Positions 5,642 to 12,793 of a stretch of 20,246 nucleotides of DNA are shown in pieces. The notes beneath the pieces are model-generated. The model ran no database searches. It saw only the letters and a list, made by a program, of their open reading frames with translations, and was not told the DNA's origin. Each line of letters begins with the position of its first letter. Position 1 is the stretch's first letter. The stretch covers positions 1-20,246 of the forward strand of contig SKSP01000444.1 of assembly GCA_007122945.1 (NCBI GenBank), given 5' to 3'. This stretch comes from Ilumatobacteraceae bacterium (GTDB lineage Bacteria > Actinomycetota > Acidimicrobiia > Acidimicrobiales > Ilumatobacteraceae). A program made the position numbers and the translations under genes.

Positions 5642-6533
5642 GGCTCGCGCCCGGCCCGACCCGCGCTCCGCCGACTTCGTGCTGCCGTGGTCGCCTCCCG
5701 GACGCATCGTCACCGTGGCCGGGCGAGGCGAGTTCTTCGTGCGGCTCCACGAGCACCCCGATCCCGACGCACCCTGGCTCGTGCTCCTCCACGGTTGGAC
5801 GGCGTCGTCCGACCTCCAGTTCTTCACCGCCTACCGGGCGCTCGCCGAGCGCTTCTCGTTCGTCGGGATCGACCACCGCGGCCATGGCCGCGGATTGCGC
5901 ACGAACACGCCGTTTCGTCTCGCCGACGCCGCCGACGACGCGGCTGCCGTCCTGGCCGAGCTGCAGGTCGACCGGGCGATCGCCGTCGGCTACTCGATGG
6001 GCGGACCGATCGCGATGCTGTTCGCCCGTCGCCACCCGACGGCGGTGTCGGGGCTCGTCGTGCAGGCGACCGCACTCGAGTGGCACCACGCCCGCCGCGA
6101 TCGACTGACCTGGTACGGGTTGCCGCTGCTCGGGGCGAGCCTGCGGTCCTGGTGGTTCCCCCGCTACATGTCGAAAGCCGTCGCCCGTGTGGTCCCGGTC
6201 GGCCACGAGCTCGAGGTCTACCTGCCGTGGATCCTCGGCGAGGTGCAGCGGGGCTCGACCCATGCGATCGTCGAGGCCGGCAAGGAGCTCCGCCATCACG
6301 ATGCCACCGACTGGGCCGGCGGCCTGGGCGTGCCGGCCGGCTGCCTGATCACGACCCGTGACCGACTCGTGCGGCCGCGCAAGCAGCGAGCGTTGGCGGC
6401 TGCACTCGGTGCGACGGTTCGCGAGCTCTCGGTCGACCACTTCGTGTCGATGTCGGACCCGGGCGACTACGCCGAGGCGACCGTCGAGCTGGTGGCCGAG
6501 GTGGCCGAGGCCGCCCGGGCCCGTTCGACCTGA
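5625..6533 (+). CDS. Alpha/beta-fold hydrolase
   Basis: 302 aa from GTG 5625, chosen because AGGAG (5613-5617) lies 7 nt upstream and this start overlaps the previous gene by 17 bp; the open frame continues further upstream but only inside that gene. Full catalytic set: oxyanion loop LLHGWTASS (HG at 56-57), nucleophile Ser124 in the elbow GYSMGG, Asp246 in TTRDRLV and His272 in VDHFVS. The cap region (about 155-225) contains WWFPRYMSK and aromatic residues. The family includes esterases, lipases and lactonases, so the substrate is open. The coupled NAD(P)-binding protein suggests a shared pathway. Its 3' end overlaps the convergent oxidoreductase gene by 67 bp. Confidence 0.88.
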   Translation: MSRRREARARPDPRSADFVLPWSPPGRIVTVAGRGEFFVRLHEHPDPDAPWLVLLHGWTASSDLQFFTAYRALAERFSFVGIDHRGHGRGLRTNTPFRLADAADDAAAVLAELQVDRAIAVGYSMGGPIAMLFARRHPTAVSGLVVQATALEWHHARRDRLTWYGLPLLGASLRSWWFPRYMSKAVARVVPVGHELEVYLPWILGEVQRGSTHAIVEAGKELRHHDATDWAGGLGVPAGCLITTRDRLVRPRKQRALAAALGATVRELSVDHFVSMSDPGDYAEATVELVAEVAEAARARST

Positions 6534-8581
6534 ACGAGGGTGTCGCTGTAGGCGACACCACCGCCCCAGTCGGTCAAGGTGTCGTTGGTCAGGCTGTTCG
6601 CCACGCGGCCATCGGGGTGGTGCCGCATCCACCACCCGAACGGGATCGCCACGACGCCGGGCCGCAGGCGCTCGGAGATGCGCACCGGGACCTCGACGCG
6701 AGCGCGGTCGTTCCACACCGCGGCGAGGTCGCCGTCGGCGAGGCCGCGCGAGGCCGCATCGGTCGGGTCGAGCTCGACGAACGGCCCACCCTCGGCCGGT
6801 CCGTGCTTGGGGAGCTGGGAGTAGCTCGAGTTGAGGAAGCGCGTGTGGTGCTTCGGGGTCAGCAGCTGCAGGGGGTACCGGGCGAAGAGGTCCGCATCTC
6901 CGCCCGGGCCTTCGCGCGGCGGCACGAACGTCGGGAGGGCCGGCTGCCCGAGCTGCAGCAGCCGGGGGTTGACGAGCTCGACCCGGCCCGACGGGGTGGG
7001 GAACACGCCATCACCCCACGGACGACCGTCCTCGGGGTACGGAACCCGCCACCAGCCGTCGCGTCGGAGGGCGTCGATGTCGACGGTGGGGAGCGCGGCG
7101 CGCATCAAGGTCTCGTCGTCGTCGAACAGCGACGGCTCGTCGAGGGACATCGCCCGGGCGAGTCGCCGGAACAGCTCGGTGTTGCTGACCGCCTGGCCGA
7201 CCGGCGGGATGGCGGCCGAGTTCCACCCCATCCACAGGTGGCCCCAGGCGAGGACGATGTCGTCGCTCTCGATCTGCGTCGTGGCCGGCAACACGACGTC
7301 CGCGTACCGGGCCGTGTCGGTGAGGAACTGTTCGTGGACGACCGTGAACAGGTCGTCGCGTTCGAGGCCGCGGCGCGTCGCCTCCGCGTTCGGGACCACC
7401 ACCAGCGGGTTCGAGTTCCACACGACGAGGGCGTGCACCGGCGGATCGAGCTCGGTGAGTGCCTCGCCGAGGCGGCTCATGTTGACCCAGCGTGGTGACC
7501 GGCCGGCGAGGAGATCGGGCCGGCCGATCGCGGTGTCGTCCATCAATTGCTCCTGCCAGGAGCCGACGCTGCGCGCCAGCCCACCGCCACGGTCGCGCCA
7601 CGCGCCGACGAGCGCCGGCAGGCAGGCGAGCGTGCGGTGGAACATGCCGCCGTTCTCGTGGTGCTCCGAGCCGACGAGGCACCGGATCGCCGCCGGCCGG
7701 GTCGTGCCGTAGTCGCGTGCGAGCTCGGCGATGTCGCTGGCGTCGAGGCCGGTGATCGCCGCGGCCCGCTCGGGCGTCCAGTCCGCCACGTGGTCGGCGA
7801 GCCCGTCGAACCCGGCGGCGTGGTCACGTACCCAGTCGTGGTCCACGAGGTCGTCGCGCACCAAGACGTGCATCATCGCCAGCATCAGCGCGATGTCGGT
7901 CCCGGGGAGGGGCTGGAGGAATCGGTCGCCGCGGGCCGGGTCGACGGCGCTCGCGGTGGCGGTCCGGATCGGGTCGATGACGACGATCCGGGCGCCGTCG
8001 GTCCGGGCGGCCTCGATGGTCGGCCAGAGGTGCCGGTTGGTGAGCCGGGTGTTGGTGGCCCACAGGATGATCAGCTTGCTGTGGCGCAGCTCGAGTGGAT
8101 CGAGCCCGAGCTTGCTGCCGTTGGTCATCGCCATGCCGGCGCCGACGGTCGGGCCGCAGATCGCGCGCACGAGTCGCGAGGCGCCCAGGTGGTGGAAGAA
8201 CCGGTCGCTCAGACCGTTGTACGCGAGGAGGCTCTGGTTGCCGGCGTCGCTGAACGGCAGGACAGCCTCGGCTCCGTGTCGTTCGATGACGTCGTGGAGG
8301 CGGCTCGCGATCTCGGCGAGCGCGTCGTCCCACGAGATCGGCTCGAAGCGGCCCTCACCCTTCGCCCCGACGCGCCGCATCGGTCGCAGCACTCGGTCGG
8401 GGGAGTAGACGCGGTCGATGAACCGGTTGACCTTGGGGCACAGCTCGCCGGCGCTGTACGGGTGGTCCGGGTCGCCGCGCAGTCCGATCGCCACGGGGAC
8501 GCCCTGATCGTCGTCCACGCTGACCGTCCAGCCGCACGAGTCCGGGCAGTCGTGATGGCAGGTGCCGTGCACGGTGCGCAT
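6467..8581 (-). CDS. Molybdopterin oxidoreductase (DMSO reductase/formate dehydrogenase superfamily)
   Basis: 704 aa from ATG 8581. The frame is open to 8662, but that extension is not conserved-looking and TACGCT lies 6 nt before ATG 8581. The N-terminus carries a [4Fe-4S] motif with Cys8, Cys12, Cys16 and Cys48 (TCHHDCPDSC ... ELCPKVNR). Molybdopterin-guanine-dinucleotide-binding segments follow (IILWATNTRLTNRHLWPTIE, RIVVIDPIRTATA, ALVVWNSNPLVVVPN). Cys142 in RAICGPTVGAG aligns by eye with the Mo-ligand position of formate dehydrogenases (inference). The C-terminal beta-barrel domain starts near LQLLTPKHHTRFLNSSYSQL and contains GDLAAVWNDRARVEVPVRIS. No twin-arginine signal is seen, so it is probably cytoplasmic. 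No electron-transfer subunit is adjacent; the substrate is unknown. Confidence 0.88.
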   Translation of the reverse strand: MRTVHGTCHHDCPDSCGWTVSVDDDQGVPVAIGLRGDPDHPYSAGELCPKVNRFIDRVYSPDRVLRPMRRVGAKGEGRFEPISWDDALAEIASRLHDVIERHGAEAVLPFSDAGNQSLLAYNGLSDRFFHHLGASRLVRAICGPTVGAGMAMTNGSKLGLDPLELRHSKLIILWATNTRLTNRHLWPTIEAARTDGARIVVIDPIRTATASAVDPARGDRFLQPLPGTDIALMLAMMHVLVRDDLVDHDWVRDHAAGFDGLADHVADWTPERAAAITGLDASDIAELARDYGTTRPAAIRCLVGSEHHENGGMFHRTLACLPALVGAWRDRGGGLARSVGSWQEQLMDDTAIGRPDLLAGRSPRWVNMSRLGEALTELDPPVHALVVWNSNPLVVVPNAEATRRGLERDDLFTVVHEQFLTDTARYADVVLPATTQIESDDIVLAWGHLWMGWNSAAIPPVGQAVSNTELFRRLARAMSLDEPSLFDDDETLMRAALPTVDIDALRRDGWWRVPYPEDGRPWGDGVFPTPSGRVELVNPRLLQLGQPALPTFVPPREGPGGDADLFARYPLQLLTPKHHTRFLNSSYSQLPKHGPAEGGPFVELDPTDAASRGLADGDLAAVWNDRARVEVPVRISERLRPGVVAIPFGWWMRHHPDGRVANSLTNDTLTDWGGGVAYSDTLVQVERARAASATSATSSTVASA

Positions 8582-8587
8582 CCGTTC

Positions 8588-8593
8588 AGCGTA
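8588..8593 (-). promoter_or_regulatory. Putative -10 element (TACGCT) for the molybdopterin oxidoreductase gene
   Basis: TACGCT is separated by 6 nt from ATG 8581, so initiation would fall on the A of the start codon. It lies about 70 bp from the iron-box palindrome and could be influenced by a repressor bound there. Confidence 0.42.
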
Positions 8594-8635
8594 CGCTCCT
8601 GCCCGGCGGCCATCGGTGTGAGTATTCCTGTTGAC

Positions 8636-8664
8636 TTGACAAGAGGGGGACACCCCGGACAATG
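8636..8664 (+). promoter_or_regulatory. Putative promoter of the iron transporter operon
   Basis: A perfect -35 hexamer TTGACA (8636-8641) is followed after 17 bp by ACAATG (8659-8664), a poor but acceptable -10. The -10 runs into the palindrome at 8663-8680, so a bound repressor would block the polymerase. The implied leader is about 60 nt. Confidence 0.5.
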
Positions 8665-8680
8665 TTAGGGATACCTAACA
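8663..8680. promoter_or_regulatory. Iron-box-like operator (DtxR/IdeR type), perfect palindrome
   Basis: TGTTAGG-GATA-CCTAACA is an 18-bp perfect inverted repeat centred on GATA (itself not self-complementary). Compared with the DtxR/IdeR consensus TTAGGTTAGGCTAACCTAA, it keeps TTAGG and CTAAC in register from either strand (10 of 15 positions). It overlaps the -10/start region of the iron(III)-binding protein gene. Iron-bound IdeR/DtxR represses uptake genes at such sites. The arms are closer together than in the classical box, so a related metal regulator (MntR-like) is an alternative. Confidence 0.6.
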
Positions 8681-8732
8681 AGCTGGGGAACCGACCTACC
8701 GGTCCGCAGCACGACGTGAACATGGAGACGAC

Positions 8733-9806
8733 ATGAGACGCACCCCCCGCCTGATCGCCGCCACCGTGGCCGTCGCACTCGTGGTCGCTGCGTGCGGTGG
8801 CGACGACGACGGCACCGACGCGCCGGCCACCACGGACGCACCCGGCACCACCGACCCGTCGGACGACGTCGGAGCGACGGGGCCGATCACGCTCTACTCG
8901 GGTCGCGGGGAGGACCTCGTCCAGCCGGTCATCGACGCGTTCGTCACCTCGACCGGCATCGAGGTCCAGGTGCGCTACGGCAACTCCGCCGAGATGCTGC
9001 TGCTCATCCAGGAGGAGGGCGACAACTCGCCGGCCGACGTGTACTACTCGCAGGGTGCCGGGTTCCTCGGGATCCTCTCGGCCGACGGCCGCCTGCTGGA
9101 CCTCCCCGACGACGTCCTCGACCGTGTTGCGCTCCCCGACCTCCACTCGCCCGCGGGCGACTGGGTCGGCATCACCGGTCGGGCGCGGACCGTCGTGTAC
9201 AACACCGATGTCCTGAGCGAGGCCGACATCCCCGACTCGCTGCTCGACCTGACCGATCCCGAATGGCGGGGACGCATCGCCTGGGCGCCGACGAACGCCT
9301 CGTTGCAGGACCACATCACCGCGATGCGCTTCATCCTCGGTGAGGACGAGACCAGGGTGTGGTTGGAGGGCATCATGGCCAACGACCCGGTGGTGTTCGA
9401 GAACAACGGAGCGATCCTCGACGGCGTCGCCGCGGGCGAGGCCGACGTCGGCCTCACGAACCACTACTACCTGTACCCCCGCCTGGCGGAGCAGCCGGAT
9501 CTCAACCTGGCCAACAAGTTCTACCCCGACGGCGACGTGGGTGCGCTCGTCAACATCGCCGGCGCCGGGGCGCTGGCAACGTCGGACCAGCCGGCGGCGG
9601 CCGTCGAGCTGCTCCGATTCCTGCTGTCCGCCGAGGCCCAGGAGATGTTCTCGACCGCCAACTTCGAGCTTCCCGTGGTCACCGACGTCGATCCCGATCC
9701 AGCGTTGCCACGGATCGACACGCTGGTGCTCCCGGCGTTCGACCTGAACCAGTTGCTCGACCTCGAAGGTACCGTTGATCTGATGATCGAGGTCGGCGCC
9801 TTGTGA
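8733..9806 (+). CDS. Iron(III) ABC transporter substrate-binding lipoprotein
   Basis: 357 aa. A signal peptide (LIAATVAVALVVAAC) ends in a lipobox with Cys21, so the protein is lipid-anchored outside the membrane, followed by an Asp/Thr/Pro-rich linker (22-50). The mature domain begins PITLYSGRGEDLVQPVIDAF, the usual opening of FbpA/FutA-type ferric-binding proteins. The adjacent tyrosines Tyr245-Tyr246 in LTNHYYLYPR correspond to the paired iron-ligand tyrosines of FbpA, and WRGRIAWAPTNASLQDHITA is also family-typical. It captures Fe3+ and delivers it to the permease encoded 4 bp downstream. GGAGA lies 4 nt before the ATG. The iron-box-like palindrome upstream fits expression under iron starvation. 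Confidence 0.9.
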   Translation: MRRTPRLIAATVAVALVVAACGGDDDGTDAPATTDAPGTTDPSDDVGATGPITLYSGRGEDLVQPVIDAFVTSTGIEVQVRYGNSAEMLLLIQEEGDNSPADVYYSQGAGFLGILSADGRLLDLPDDVLDRVALPDLHSPAGDWVGITGRARTVVYNTDVLSEADIPDSLLDLTDPEWRGRIAWAPTNASLQDHITAMRFILGEDETRVWLEGIMANDPVVFENNGAILDGVAAGEADVGLTNHYYLYPRLAEQPDLNLANKFYPDGDVGALVNIAGAGALATSDQPAAAVELLRFLLSAEAQEMFSTANFELPVVTDVDPDPALPRIDTLVLPAFDLNQLLDLEGTVDLMIEVGAL

Positions 9807-9810
9807 GGTC

Positions 9811-11613
9811 ATGTCACCCGGGGACCCCTCCTCCGGGTCGGTGGCGCGGTTGACCCTCGCCCCCACCACCGAGCGGCGCCCGGCCCCCGTGGGCCGGGCC
9901 CGTTCGCGTCCCGGTGGCCGCCGGCGGTTCGCCGCCGCCTTCGACGCCCCACTGCTCCGCCTGCTCGCGCTGCTCGTGGGCCTCGGTGCGGCGCTCCCGT
10001 TCGGCTACCTCGTCTGGCGTGCCCACGAGCTCGGCTGGGTTGCCGCGTGGGAGATCGCGTCGTCGGATCGCAGCCGCACCCTGCTGTGGAACACGCTGCG
10101 TCTGGCGGCGGCAGTGACCGTCGCATCGGTCCTGATCTCGGTCCCGATCGCCTGGCTCACCACGCGAACTGATCTGCCGTGGCGTCGGTTCTGGGTCGTG
10201 GTCACGGCCATGCCGCTCGCCATCCCCACCTATGTCGGGTCGTGGGCCGTGATCGGCGCCCTCGGTCCGCGCGGCATCGTGCAGGGATGGCTCGAGCCGC
10301 TGGGGGTGACGCGACTTCCACCGATCTACGGCTTCTGGGGCTCGTTCGTCGTGATCACGTTGTTCTCGTACCCGTACGTGCTCCTCACCGTCCGGGCCGC
10401 CTATCGCCGACTCGACCCGAGCCTCGAAGAGGCCAGCCGGACGCTCGGCCGTGGATCGTTCGTCACGTTCGTCCGCGTCGTCCTGCCCCAGCTGCGCCCG
10501 TCGATCATGGCGGGCTCCCTGCTCGTCGCGCTGTACACGCTGTCGGAGTTCGGGGCCGTGTCGATGCTGCGGTACGACACCTTCACGCGCGCCATCTACG
10601 TCCAGTACCGGGGCGCCCTCAACCGCAACTCGGCGGCCGTCCTCGGGCTGATGCTCGTGGTGCTCACGATCGTGGTGCTCGCCGCCGAGCAGCGGTTCCG
10701 TGGCCGCGAGCAACTCCACCGGCTGCACGGCAGCGGGGCGCGGGTCCCGACGGTCGCCCGGCTCGGGCGTTGGCGGTGGGTCGCCAGCTCGGCGTTGGGG
10801 GTGCTCGTGTTCCTCGCGCTGGTCGTGCCGCTCGCCGTGATCGGGTACTGGATGTGGCGCGGCGCCCGGTTCGGCGAGCCGGTGTGGCCCACGTTGTCGA
10901 TGATCACGAACAGTCTGTGGGCCTCCGCGCTCGGCGCGACGTTCGGGGTGTTGGCCGCGCTCCCCGTCGCCGCGATGGTGGTCCGACAACCCGGCGCGCT
11001 CGCCCGCACGGTGGAGCGGCTGTCGTGGTCGGGCTACGCGCTCCCGGGCGTGGTCGTGGCGCTCGCGCTCGTGTTCTTCGGCGCCCAGCGCGCACCGTGG
11101 GCGTACCAGACCATCGGGATGCTGGTGTTCGCGTACACGATCCTGTTCCTGCCCCAGGCGGTGGGGGCGGTCCGGGCGTCCATGCTCCAGGTCACACCGT
11201 CGCTCGAGGAGGCGTCGCGGGTGCTCGGGTCGGGTCCGTCGGCGACGTTCCGCCGGGTCGTGCTCCCGCTCAGTCGACCCGGTGTGGTCGCCGGGGGCGC
11301 GCTCGTGTTCCTGACGTGCATGAAGGAGCTACCGGCCACGCTCCTGCTGGCGCCCACCGGTTACTCGACGTTGGCGACTCGGGTGTGGAACGCGACGGCG
11401 GAAGGGTTCCTCGCCCGGGCCGCCGGCCCGGCGCTGGCGCTCGTGTTGCTGTCGTCGATCCCGATGGCGATCCTCATCGGCCGCGAGCAGATCGGTGGCG
11501 GGGCGATCGGTGGCGGGGCGACGGGTGGCGGGGAGACCGGTCGTCAGTCGGCCGGATCGAGCGCCGGGAAACCGACCGTCGGGGAGCCGTCGGGACGCAC
11601 CTCCACCGACTGA
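9811..11613 (+). CDS. Iron(III) ABC transporter permease, fused two-domain (FbpB-like)
   Basis: 600 aa with two homologous halves of about six transmembrane helices each, the FbpB arrangement. Each half has its cytoplasmic EAA loop contacting the ATPase: EEASRTLGRGSFVTFVRVVL (from residue 206) and EEASRVLGSGPSATFRRVVL (from 466). A basic, Pro-rich N-terminal tail of about 45 residues precedes the first helix (LLRLLALLVGLGAALPFGYL). The start lies 4 bp after the binding-protein stop, with GAGG upstream. The last ~40 residues after the final helix are odd: three Gly-rich repeats (IGGGA/TGGGE) and a Ser/Thr/Pro tail that overlaps the ATPase gene antisense by 70 bp. This tail probably contributes nothing to transport. 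Confidence 0.9.
   Translation: MSPGDPSSGSVARLTLAPTTERRPAPVGRARSRPGGRRRFAAAFDAPLLRLLALLVGLGAALPFGYLVWRAHELGWVAAWEIASSDRSRTLLWNTLRLAAAVTVASVLISVPIAWLTTRTDLPWRRFWVVVTAMPLAIPTYVGSWAVIGALGPRGIVQGWLEPLGVTRLPPIYGFWGSFVVITLFSYPYVLLTVRAAYRRLDPSLEEASRTLGRGSFVTFVRVVLPQLRPSIMAGSLLVALYTLSEFGAVSMLRYDTFTRAIYVQYRGALNRNSAAVLGLMLVVLTIVVLAAEQRFRGREQLHRLHGSGARVPTVARLGRWRWVASSALGVLVFLALVVPLAVIGYWMWRGARFGEPVWPTLSMITNSLWASALGATFGVLAALPVAAMVVRQPGALARTVERLSWSGYALPGVVVALALVFFGAQRAPWAYQTIGMLVFAYTILFLPQAVGAVRASMLQVTPSLEEASRVLGSGPSATFRRVVLPLSRPGVVAGGALVFLTCMKELPATLLLAPTGYSTLATRVWNATAEGFLARAAGPALALVLLSSIPMAILIGREQIGGGAIGGGATGGGETGRQSAGSSAGKPTVGEPSGRTSTD
11491..11535 (+). repeat. Three tandem 15-bp units inside the permease C-terminus
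   Basis: Units begin at 11491, 11506 and 11521. The first two are identical (ATCGGTGGCGGGGCG) and the third differs at three positions. Being 15 bp, they keep the frame and encode IGGGA-IGGGA-TGGGE. Copy number is likely to vary between strains through slippage. Confidence 0.9.
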
Positions 11614-12635
11614 CCGCGCTCGAAGCGCGGCGCCCCGGCGGCGCGCACCCGGAACCACGAACCGTCCGGTAGCGCCACCAGGAGCACGTGGTCGTGGCCG
11701 TAGTACTCGACCAGTTCGACGGTGCTCGCGCCGCCGGGCTGCAGCACGAGGCCCTCGGGTCGGATCAGCACGTCGACGGGGCCGGTGACGGGCGTCGTCA
11801 ATCGGATCGGGCCGATGGGGGTCTCGGCGTGGTCACCGTGGGCTTCGCCGCGCAGGAGGTTGGCCTCGCCGACGAACTCGGCGACCCAGCGCGAGGCCGG
11901 CCGCTCGTAGATCGCTGCCGGACGGTCGAGCTGTTCGATCACGCCGCCGTTCATCACGGCGACACGGTCCCCCAGCACGAAGGCCTCCTCCTGGTCGTGG
12001 GTGACGAACACGGTGGTGACCCCGAGGTCGGCGAGCAGGCGGTGGACCTCGGTGCGGACCTGGACCCGCAGCGTCGTGTCGAGGTTGGAGAACGGTTCGT
12101 CGAGCAGCAGCGCCCGGGGCCGCGGGGCGAGCGCCCGGGCGAGCGCGACCCGCTGCTGCTGCCCGCCCGACAGCGTGGACGGCATCCGGTCCGCGAGCCC
12201 GGCGAGACCCACGAGCGCCAACGCCTCGGCGACCCGGCCGCCGCGTCGCTCCTGGCGGGACAGCCCGTATCCGATGTTGTCGCCCACGGTGAGGTGCGGG
12301 AACAGTGCCCAGTCCTGGAACACCATGCCGATCCGCCGGTCCTGCGGCGCCACGTGACGTCCGGGGCCGCTCACCCGGTGGCCGTCGATCTCGATCGAGC
12401 CACCGTCGATGCGTTCGAGCCCGGCGATCGTGCGCAGGAGTGTCGTCTTGCCGCACCCGCTCGGACCGAGCAGCGCCAGCATCTCCCCGGGCCGCACGTC
12501 GAGCGAGACCTCCTGCAGCACGTCGGGTCCGTCGAACCGCTTCACGACGTCGGCCACGCAGATCCGCCCGCGCTCGGCCGACTCGCCCTCCCCGAGGCTG
12601 GTCACCACCCCGTCCGCGATATCGACCGTCGTCAT
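11544..12635 (-). CDS. Iron(III) ABC transporter ATP-binding protein (FbpC-like)
   Basis: 363 aa from ATG 12635. All ABC ATPase motifs are intact: Walker A GPSGCGKTT (57-65), Q-loop FQDWALFPHLTV (Gln107), signature LSGGQQQR (155-162), Walker B RALLLDEP with Glu180, and His213 in VTHDQEEA. The C-terminal part (about 265-363) is a TOBE-like domain (VDVLIRPEGLVL). The ALFPHLTV stretch is typical of ferric and related transporters. The gene converges on the permease it should serve, overlapping it by 70 bp. I chose this ATG because TAACCT, inside an iron-box-like sequence, lies 8 nt upstream. GTG 12638 is an alternative; the AAGGAGG farther up is too distant (16 nt) to be a normal ribosome-binding site. 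Confidence 0.9.
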   Translation of the reverse strand: MTTVDIADGVVTSLGEGESAERGRICVADVVKRFDGPDVLQEVSLDVRPGEMLALLGPSGCGKTTLLRTIAGLERIDGGSIEIDGHRVSGPGRHVAPQDRRIGMVFQDWALFPHLTVGDNIGYGLSRQERRGGRVAEALALVGLAGLADRMPSTLSGGQQQRVALARALAPRPRALLLDEPFSNLDTTLRVQVRTEVHRLLADLGVTTVFVTHDQEEAFVLGDRVAVMNGGVIEQLDRPAAIYERPASRWVAEFVGEANLLRGEAHGDHAETPIGPIRLTTPVTGPVDVLIRPEGLVLQPGGASTVELVEYYGHDHVLLVALPDGSWFRVRAAGAPRFERGQSVEVRPDGSPTVGFPALDPAD

Positions 12636-12641
12636 CACCGC

Positions 12642-12660
12642 CCAGGTTAGGCCTCCTTGA
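12642..12660. promoter_or_regulatory. Second iron-box-like operator overlapping the ATPase gene's -10
   Basis: On the plus strand AGGTTAGGC (12644-12652) matches the core of the DtxR/IdeR consensus exactly, and 12 of 19 positions agree over 12642-12660. On the minus strand the same bases contain TAACCT (12649-12644), which is 8 nt from ATG 12635 and could be the -10. Repressor binding would therefore directly occlude the ATPase promoter, matching control of the binding-protein/permease operon. Confidence 0.55.
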
Positions 12661-12780
12661 CACCGCTCCCACCATCCCCACGATCCCCACTCCTCGCCCC
12701 CCGCCCCCTCGCCCCGGAACTGATGCTGAACCAACTTCGAGGGGTCGATCCATGACGAAGTCGACGCGGAACCGGCGCGT

Positions 12781-12786
12781 TAGCGT
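12781..12786 (+). promoter_or_regulatory. Putative -10 element (TAGCGT) for the lactone oxidase gene
   Basis: TAGCGT is 7 nt before ATG 12794 and decides that start over ATG 12752. No clear -35 is seen. Confidence 0.4.
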
Positions 12787-12793
12787 CGCCCGC

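Noticed and set aside
7547..8668. 373-aa plus-strand ORF opposite the molybdopterin oxidoreductase
   Set aside because: Shadow frame: the opposite strand carries clear Fe-S and molybdopterin motifs throughout.
12305..12793. Longer open frame before the lactone oxidase
   Set aside because: It is antisense to the ATPase gene and Arg/Ser/Pro-rich. The homologous part starts after 12794.
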